64,000 nucleotides of DNA, from the NCBI GenBank assembly GCA_016790075.1, contig JAEUPP010000005.1, forward strand, positions 1 to 64,000. Reading direction: 5' to 3'. A model generated the notes under the pieces. It saw only the letters and a program-made list of their open reading frames with translations, did not search any database and had not been told where the DNA came from. Shown piece by piece: positions 58,216 to 64,000 of the stretch; the first letter of the stretch is position 1; the number at the start of each line of letters is the position of its first letter. Made by a program: the position numbers and the translations under genes. Origin of the DNA: Rhodanobacteraceae bacterium. GTDB taxonomy: Bacteria; Pseudomonadota; Gammaproteobacteria; Xanthomonadales; Rhodanobacteraceae.

Positions 58216-58947
58216 TCAAGGCAACGCAACGCCGCCCGGCCCAAAACGCCGTTCCTGCAGCATCACGCGGCCACCCGCGCCACGAACCACGAGCGTGCTC
58301 GCACGCGTGCCGTAGGCATCGCCACGGATAAAGATCGGCGCGAGAAAGCGCTCGCGCTCCAGGCCTATACCCGTATCTGGCAACGCCGCATCGTCGGGCT
58401 GCGAGGTATCTGTGAGCAGATCAAGCAGCGCAGCATCGTCTGCACCGATGGCAAGCGCCTGCTGGAAGAGTTCGCGCAAGCGCTGCATTTTCGGCCAGGG
58501 CGCATCCAGCGGTCCGTTGCTGACCAGGTGCACGCCCGGACTCAGCCGCTGCGCCTGCGCAGTTGGGCTTTGCAGGCACCAGGCCTCGCCGCCATCGGCA
58601 ACGACGAGATTGAACGCGGCGTAGTCGGCCAGATGACGCTGTAGCGCGGCGATGTAGTCGGCAGCACTGACCGTGCCGGCGACAAATTCACGCACGAGAT
58701 CGCCGCGCGAGCGCACACCGCGCTGTCCATTGAGCAGGCGGATGTTCGTGACCGCAGCCACACGCCCGTTCCCATGCACGGCGAGCCAGCTGCCGCCAGC
58801 CTCCAGGTCGCGTCCGCCGAAGACGCCAGGCCAGTCCAGCCACATTGCGGCCGCTGCGCTGGGGCGTGCATGGAATTCGTCGCGATTGCCGAGCAGCAGC
58901 AACGGCCGGCCGGGGATCACCTCAAGCGCTACCAGCAGCAGGCACAT
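58216..58947 (-). CDS. NRDE-family (TANGO2-like) protein
   Basis: 243 residues. The N-terminal cysteine (MCLLLVAL) and the family motif GNRDEFHARPSA are present, followed by GGRDLEAGGSWLAVHGNGRV and AVTNIRL. An N-terminal nucleophile (Ntn) architecture with Cys2 has been proposed for NRDE proteins; a role in haem or lipid handling is suggested for eukaryotic TANGO2, and the bacterial function is unsettled. It lies 42 bases downstream of the kinase gene on the same strand. Confidence 0.88.
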   Translation of the reverse strand: MCLLLVALEVIPGRPLLLLGNRDEFHARPSAAAAMWLDWPGVFGGRDLEAGGSWLAVHGNGRVAAVTNIRLLNGQRGVRSRGDLVREFVAGTVSAADYIAALQRHLADYAAFNLVVADGGEAWCLQSPTAQAQRLSPGVHLVSNGPLDAPWPKMQRLRELFQQALAIGADDAALLDLLTDTSQPDDAALPDTGIGLERERFLAPIFIRGDAYGTRASTLVVRGAGGRVMLQERRFGPGGVALP

Positions 58948-58989
58948 GTCAGCGCGAACTCACTGCGCTACGCCCTGGGCGCAATCGCA

Positions 58990-61491
58990 TCAACCGTCCC
59001 CACGGTCGGGATCGCGCAATTTCTGTTCGAGCACACCCAGGCGCGGATTGGTCGGACTCAGATTGCGCGCCGCATCGAGCGCACGCCGCGCCTCGCCGGG
59101 CCGGTTCTGGTCAAGGCGCTGCTCCGCCTCATCCAGCAGTGCCTCGGCCAGCCGTGCACGCAAGGTCGGCAGGCTGGCATCGGCCGGGGCAAGCTGCTCC
59201 AGGGTGTCGACAAAGTCGCGCGCACGATCCAGCTTCTGCTGCCCTATTGCGATGTTGAACTGATCGCGGGCGATCTGCGGCAGGCCTTGCAAGCCGGCCA
59301 ATGCCTGCGCATTGCTGCCATCCAGCGCCAGCGCCGCGCGATATTTGTCATAGGCCGAACTACCCGGCGGCAGAATCAGATTGCCCGCTTGCGCGGCCTT
59401 GTCCGCCGCTGCCAGGTGTGCCGCCAGCTTCTGCTGCTGGTCCGGCGTCAGTGCCGGCCGCGACGCGGCGATGTCCAGGCGCTCGCGCAGCTCGCGCAAC
59501 TGGCCACGGGCAGCGGCGATGTCGGCCGAGCCAGGCGCCAGCGGTTCGGCCTGGCGCAGCAACCGTTCGGCCACAGTCGGATTGCTTTCTTCGATTGCGG
59601 CATTCGCCTGTACAACCAGCGCACCTGCGATCTGACTCAGGCCGGTACGTGCCTTGGCGTTGGTCGGGTCGAGCGCTAGCACAGCCTTGTACTGCGCAAG
59701 CGCATTGTCCTCGCCATCTCCGGCGATACGGCCAGCCCGCAACAGCTCCTGCGCCCGTTTGAGCCGGGCATCCAGGGCGAGGCTGGCGCTGGTGCGCGCG
59801 GCGGTCAGCTCAGCGCGCAGAACGGGCAGCACCGGATCGTTGGGCACGGCCCGCGCTATCACTTCCACGCGGGCCGCAGCCTCGTCCACTTTTCCCTGAA
59901 CCAACAAATCACGTGTCTGTGCGGCGAGTGCGGCGCCAGCCTTGCGCAGCCCGGCCAGCGCCGGCGCATTGCCGGGCTCGGAAGTCAGCACGCGCTGATA
60001 GAGCTCGATCGCTCCGCCGGCCTCGACCAGCTTGCCGGCGGTAAGCGCGGCTTCAGCCTGATCGAACAGCCCGCCGATTTCGGTGTTGGCTGTCTCGGCC
60101 TGCTTCAGTTCCGCCGCGGCCTGCTCTACCGCAGCACCACCCGCGAGCAGCGCACGCGCGTCGGCCAGGCGTGCATGCGCGACAGCGAAGTCACGCTGCT
60201 GTGTCGCTGCGCGGGCCTGGGCGATCAGCGCTTCGCCGACGCGGCGCAGGCCCGCGCGCGCGATATCGTTGTCTGGATCGATAACACGCGCCGATTCAAA
60301 CAGTTCGCGCGCGCTATCGTTGCTGCCACTGAGCTGACCGCGCGCAAGCGCGTTGTCGGCGCGCGCCAGCACATCGTTGAGCTCGGTGCGCGGCAACAGC
60401 GCGCGCAGCTTGTCCTGGTTGCGCCACAGCGCGAACCCACCGACGCCGAGCAGCACAACCACAGCGAGTGCGAAGATCCAGCGACCTGCCCCGCCGCGGC
60501 GCGGCCGGCGCGCCTCGACCGGGCGGCTGCTGCGCTGTGGTTCGGGGTTGACGTTACCGATATGGCCTATACGCGGCTCGGAACGCGTAGGCGGATCCAC
60601 CCGCCCGCGCGAATCTGACGGCCTCACCGTCGGCAACGCGAGGGTAGGCGCAGAACCCGTATGTCCACGTGTCAATTCGGCGAGTTCACCCCGCTCCAGG
60701 CGCCGCTCTATCGTTTCGATAGCGGCAGCGACGGCAGCACCATCCTGAAAGCGTTGTTCCGGCTCTTTCGCAAGCAGCAGGTCGAGCATGGGCTGCAGCG
60801 CCCTGAACTCGGGTGGCAGCTGCGGCAAAGGCTGCGTGATATGCATGATGCCGACGGCGAGCGAGTCTTCCGCGTGATAGGGAACGCGCCCGACCAGCAG
60901 CTCGTACATGACGATGCCAAGGCTGTACAGGTCGGATCGCCCATCCAGACCGCGGCCTCGCGCCTGTTCCGGGCTCATATAGTGCGGTGTACCGACGACT
61001 GCGCCGGTACGTGTCATGCGTGTAGCCGAATCGTTGGCGCGTGCGATGCCGAAGTCGGTCAGCGCAGCCGAACCGTCCTCGCGCAACAAGATATTGTCCG
61101 GCTTGACGTCGCGATGTACGAAACCCTTGCTGTTGGCGTAGTGCAGCGCCCTGGCCATCTCGCGCACTACACGCAGTGTGAATGGCACGTCGCGCGGCTT
61201 GCCGTCTTCACGCAGCACAGGCCCGACCGAAACGTACTCCATCGCGATATAGAAGTAGTCACCTTGCCGGCCTACGTCGTGAATGCCGACAACATGGGGA
61301 TGCTGCAGCTTGGCCGCTATGCGTGCCTCACGCAGGAAGCGCTCACCGTAGGTCGGGTCGGCCAGCAGGGCCGGCGACATGACCTTGAGCGCGACCTCAC
61401 GGTCCACCGACTCCTGTAGGGCCAGATACACCGTCGCCATGCCACCGCGTCCGAGCTGGCGCACTACACGGTAACCGGGGATGTCGATCAT
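58990..61491 (-). CDS. Membrane-anchored Hanks-type Ser/Thr protein kinase
   Basis: 833 residues from the ATG at 61491; an ATG six codons upstream (61509) is possible. The kinase domain (about 1-270) is intact: G-loop LGRGGMATVYLA (13-24), Lys36 in VALKVM, HRDVKPDN (126-133), DFG at 146-148, and an activation loop with MTRTGAVVGTPHYMSPEQ. A Pro/Arg-rich juxtamembrane linker leads to one membrane segment at about 335-356 (WIFALAVVVLLGVGGFALW). The C-terminal 470 residues are alanine-rich helical repeats of TPR type, presumably periplasmic, such as YKAVLALDPTNAKARTGLSQ. Substrates are unknown. It lies between relA and the NRDE gene on one strand. Confidence 0.92.
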   Translation of the reverse strand: MIDIPGYRVVRQLGRGGMATVYLALQESVDREVALKVMSPALLADPTYGERFLREARIAAKLQHPHVVGIHDVGRQGDYFYIAMEYVSVGPVLREDGKPRDVPFTLRVVREMARALHYANSKGFVHRDVKPDNILLREDGSAALTDFGIARANDSATRMTRTGAVVGTPHYMSPEQARGRGLDGRSDLYSLGIVMYELLVGRVPYHAEDSLAVGIMHITQPLPQLPPEFRALQPMLDLLLAKEPEQRFQDGAAVAAAIETIERRLERGELAELTRGHTGSAPTLALPTVRPSDSRGRVDPPTRSEPRIGHIGNVNPEPQRSSRPVEARRPRRGGAGRWIFALAVVVLLGVGGFALWRNQDKLRALLPRTELNDVLARADNALARGQLSGSNDSARELFESARVIDPDNDIARAGLRRVGEALIAQARAATQQRDFAVAHARLADARALLAGGAAVEQAAAELKQAETANTEIGGLFDQAEAALTAGKLVEAGGAIELYQRVLTSEPGNAPALAGLRKAGAALAAQTRDLLVQGKVDEAAARVEVIARAVPNDPVLPVLRAELTAARTSASLALDARLKRAQELLRAGRIAGDGEDNALAQYKAVLALDPTNAKARTGLSQIAGALVVQANAAIEESNPTVAERLLRQAEPLAPGSADIAAARGQLRELRERLDIAASRPALTPDQQQKLAAHLAAADKAAQAGNLILPPGSSAYDKYRAALALDGSNAQALAGLQGLPQIARDQFNIAIGQQKLDRARDFVDTLEQLAPADASLPTLRARLAEALLDEAEQRLDQNRPGEARRALDAARNLSPTNPRLGVLEQKLRDPDRGDG

Positions 61492-61596
61492 GCGGGATTC
61501 GGGAATCATGACGCCGCAAGCTGGCGGCTGCAGGCCCAAGCATAGCAGTCTGGAACGACCGCTTGAGGCTGCCGGCCACGGTGCGCATCCGGTGCG

Positions 61597-63747
61597 CTAA
61601 GCCAAGCGCCGCGCTTCGATGACATTAGGCACGGCGGCCAGCTTGCCCAGCAGGCTGGACAATTGGCCATAGTCGGTTACGCGCAGTGCGAAATTCATGG
61701 TCGCTAGTCCGGACACGGGATCAACACGCGTATTGACCGCGAGCAGATGCGCGTTGGCCGAAGCAATCACATTGGTGATGTCCTTGTGCAGCCATTTGCG
61801 GTCGTAACCTTTGACCAGCACGTCAATCTCGTAGGCCTGCTCACGGCGGTTGCCCCACTCCACTTCAATGACACGGCTAGGATCGCGTACGCGCAGCCGG
61901 GCAAGGCTGACGCAATCGGCACGGTGCACGCTGACACCGCGGCCACGCGTGATGAAGCCCATGACGGCATCACCCGGCAGCGGCTGACAGCAGCGTGCCA
62001 ACTGGGTGAGCAGGTTACCGACCCCGTCTATGGTCAATGCGTCCTTGGTGCCGGACTTGGGCGGGCGCAGCGCAGGTGCTGCAACCGGCTTCGGCGGGGC
62101 GACCATCTCGTGCAGCGCACGCGCGACCTGGGATGCGCTGATATCACCCAGCGCCAGCGCGACCAGGAAATCGTCGAGCTGATTGTGGTGAAAGCGCGGC
62201 GGCAGCGAATCGAGTTCGACATTGCTCAGAGCCAGACGCTTGAGTTCCTTGTCCAGTATCGCGCGGCCTGCGCTGAGATTTGCCGCGAGATCGACCCGCT
62301 TGAACCACGTGCGCACTTTCTCGATCGCGCGGTGTGTCGTCAGGAAACCATGCTGTGTGCTGAGCCAGTCGCGGCGCGGCGCCTTTTCCTTGGCGGTGAG
62401 GATTTCGATGCGGTCGCCGCTGGCGGGCTGAAACGTCAGCGGCACGATGCGGCCATTGACCTTGGCTCCACGACAACGATGCCCGACATCGGTATGCACG
62501 TGATAGGCAAAATCCAGCACGGTCGCCCCCCGCGGCAGATCCATGACTTCGCCACGCGGGGTCAGCAGATAGACCCGGTCCTCGTGCAAATCGGTACGCA
62601 AGCCGGCGAGCAGTGCCGAATCGTCATCTCCCTCGTCCTTGGCGTCGAGCAACTGGCGCATCCAGGCGACCTTGCGTTCAAAGCTCGCATCGCCCCCGCC
62701 GCCTTCTTTGTAGCGCCAATGCGCGGCAACGCCGAGCTCGGCGTGTGCGTGCATGTCATGTGTGCGGATCTGTACTTCGAGGGTCTTGCCTTCAGGCCCT
62801 ACCACGGCCGTATGCAGCGACTGGTAATGATTGCCCTTGGGTCGTGCGATGTAGTCGTCGAATTCGCCGGGCACATAAGGCCAGAGTGAATGCACCACAC
62901 CCAGCGCGGCATAACAGGCCGGAACATCACGCACGAGCAGCCGCACCGCGCGTATGTCGTAAAGTGCACCAAAGTCGCCGTCCTTGCGCTGCATTTTTTT
63001 CCATATGGAATAAATGTGCTTTGGCCTGCCGGCGACGTCCGCGGTTATGCCAGCTTCGGCGAGCACCGCGCGCAACTGCGCGAGGGCTGTCGCGATATAG
63101 GTCTCACGGTCAACCCGGCGCTCATCAAGCAGCTTCGCGATGCGCTTGTAGGTCTCCGGCTGCGACAAGCGGAACGCAAGATCCTCGAGCTCCCACTTGA
63201 GCTGCCAGATGCCGAGGCGGTTGGCCAGCGGTGCATGGATATCGGTGGTGATTGTCGCTAGCGCACGCCGCTGGGCCTCGTCCAGGCGATCCGCCGCGCG
63301 CAGACGCGCCAGCTGGCGTGCCAGCAGAATGAAGACGACACGCAGGTCGCGCACGATCGCAAGCAACAGTCGGCGCAGCCCTTCAGCGCTGGTATGCGCA
63401 CCACGTGCTGCATGCAAGGCCCAGACTTTCTCCGCGGCGATCTGGCCGTCGATCAGCAGCTGCAGGCCGGCGCTGCGCGTCGCCGGCCCGTTAACGGCAG
63501 CCGCTTCGCCAAGGCTATCGAGTTCATAAACTATCGTCGCGGCCAGAGTCTCGTCATCAAGACCGAGATCGCCTAGCAGTTGCAGCGTCGCGGCAAGAGT
63601 GGCCAGCCGCAGCTCAGCGTCGGGCCATTCCATCGAAACCGCGGTCAGCCGCGCACAGGCAGCCCCGAGTTCTGCGGACAATGGTGCCAGCCCGCGGCGG
63701 GCATCAACCCATTGCTCCAAGGTGACGGTCGAAAGAGTGCGTTTCAC
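61597..63747 (-). CDS. relA: (p)ppGpp synthetase RelA
   Basis: 716 residues with a GTG start. The HD hydrolase region is degenerate: where SpoT has an HDxxED motif this protein reads IVYELDSLGEAA, so no hydrolase activity is expected. The synthetase has YDIRAVRLLV and EFDDYIARPKGNHYQSLH at about residue 292; the acidic ExDD motif is characteristic of monofunctional RelA. TGS (VYLLTPRGEVMDLPRGATV), zinc-finger (ARCCQPLPGD ... VHRADC) and ACT domains follow. It senses uncharged tRNA on stalled ribosomes. A TACAAT lies only 6 bases before the GTG. Confidence 0.95.
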   Translation of the reverse strand: MKRTLSTVTLEQWVDARRGLAPLSAELGAACARLTAVSMEWPDAELRLATLAATLQLLGDLGLDDETLAATIVYELDSLGEAAAVNGPATRSAGLQLLIDGQIAAEKVWALHAARGAHTSAEGLRRLLLAIVRDLRVVFILLARQLARLRAADRLDEAQRRALATITTDIHAPLANRLGIWQLKWELEDLAFRLSQPETYKRIAKLLDERRVDRETYIATALAQLRAVLAEAGITADVAGRPKHIYSIWKKMQRKDGDFGALYDIRAVRLLVRDVPACYAALGVVHSLWPYVPGEFDDYIARPKGNHYQSLHTAVVGPEGKTLEVQIRTHDMHAHAELGVAAHWRYKEGGGGDASFERKVAWMRQLLDAKDEGDDDSALLAGLRTDLHEDRVYLLTPRGEVMDLPRGATVLDFAYHVHTDVGHRCRGAKVNGRIVPLTFQPASGDRIEILTAKEKAPRRDWLSTQHGFLTTHRAIEKVRTWFKRVDLAANLSAGRAILDKELKRLALSNVELDSLPPRFHHNQLDDFLVALALGDISASQVARALHEMVAPPKPVAAPALRPPKSGTKDALTIDGVGNLLTQLARCCQPLPGDAVMGFITRGRGVSVHRADCVSLARLRVRDPSRVIEVEWGNRREQAYEIDVLVKGYDRKWLHKDITNVIASANAHLLAVNTRVDPVSGLATMNFALRVTDYGQLSSLLGKLAAVPNVIEARRLA

Positions 63748-63796
63748 CGGCGGATTGTAGCGGAGCCGCTCGCCGCGCCGGGATCACCAGTGCAAC

Positions 63797-63826
63797 AAAA
63801 AACCCCGGCGCTTGCCGGGGTTTTTT
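63797..63826 (-). terminator. Terminator between the right-edge gene and relA
   Basis: AAAAAACCCCGGC (63797-63809) pairs with GCCGGGGTTTTTT (63814-63826) around GCTT. On the minus strand it ends the gene at 63848, just upstream of relA; the symmetric runs could also work on the other strand. Confidence 0.92.
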
Positions 63827-63847
63827 GTGGAAACGGAAACTCAAGCG

Positions 63848-64000
63848 TCAGGGTACAACACGGATGCGGAACGCCCTTACCGTCTGGCTGTAAGGGAAAG
63901 CAGCACTGGGATCGAACGCGCCGAGGTAGATCGTGCAGTCGGCCGTACCCAGCTGCGCGCTCAGTATGTAGTCCAGATTGACTGAAGTACCACTGATAAC
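63848..64000 (-). CDS. C-terminal end of an unidentified protein, partial
   Basis: 51 codons to the window edge, with no start inside the window. The tail reads VISGTSVNLDYILSAQLGTA, then DCTIYLGAFDPSAAFPYS, and ends RAFRIRVVP. It looks like alternating beta strands, as in exported proteins, but I cannot name a family from 50 residues. GC3 bias and the terminator 21 bases downstream support it as a real gene end. Confidence 0.7.
   Translation of the reverse strand, partial: VISGTSVNLDYILSAQLGTADCTIYLGAFDPSAAFPYSQTVRAFRIRVVP

Noticed and set aside
57095..58219. 374-codon minus-strand open frame
   Set aside because: Antisense to the prolyl oligopeptidase with intact catalytic residues.

Overview
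The window is a continuous, gene-dense, high-GC stretch of a Gram-negative chromosome. The gene content and order point to the Gammaproteobacteria, most likely Lysobacterales (Xanthomonadales). The block murJ-ribF-ileS-lspA-ispH followed by a minor-pilin operon, divergent from rpsT and next to obgE-rpmA-rplU, is an arrangement I associate with that order. Lineage is inferred from gene order and protein family, not from a database search. I see no CRISPR array, transposase, integrase or phage module.

Layout. 1-4339: a secreted RHS/YD-repeat protein on the minus strand whose C-terminal tip lies beyond the left edge. 4630-7174: tsaB and creD, then a small orphan gene. 7287-10292: a large secreted subtilase with a PA insert and a choice-of-anchor-J-like tail. 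10653-15442: a YoaA/DinG helicase, a TPR lipoprotein and PBP1b (mrcB). 15671-21121: a 1453-residue three-domain glycosyltransferase and cysK. 21192-22122: a DUF3060 protein and a tRNA-Thr/tRNA-Val operon with a recognisable promoter and terminator. 22211-29612: a type IV pilus operon, fimT-pilV-pilW-pilX-pilY1-pilE. 29844-36894: ispH, lspA, ileS, ribF, murJ. 37260-39390: rpsT, obgE, rpmA, rplU. 39706-43016: uvrA coupled to an acyl-CoA thioesterase, then the remains of a rhomboid protease gene. 43398-48599: a copper chaperone, two crotonase-family genes, a sulfurtransferase-Nudix-DUF1289 overlapping trio, a small orphan gene and an FKBP. 48676-53276: a Pho box and the complete pstSCAB-phoU operon. 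53534-58108: a secreted protein of unknown function, a lipoprotein and a prolyl oligopeptidase. 58216-63747: an NRDE protein, a membrane Ser/Thr kinase and relA. 63848-64000: the 3' end of an unidentified gene.

How the genes work together. Envelope and surface functions dominate: pilus assembly and tip adhesin, peptidoglycan polymerisation (mrcB) and lipid II flipping (murJ), lipoprotein maturation (lspA), surface glycan synthesis, and several exported proteins (RHS, subtilase, FKBP, oligopeptidase). Phosphate uptake is a self-contained Pho-type operon with apparent differential expression of pstS. Many genes overlap by 1-8 bases (pilV/pilW, ileS/lspA, uvrA/thioesterase, nudL/sseA, pstC/pstA/pstB), which implies translational coupling.

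I did not find a convincing entirely new system. The points most worth a second look are the rhomboid pseudogene, the short D-x-I-F-x-[ND]-x-F motif shared by two exported proteins, the competing inverted repeats between rplU and uvrA, the Pho box overlapped by a hairpin, the triple glycosyltransferase, and the off-window tip of the RHS protein.
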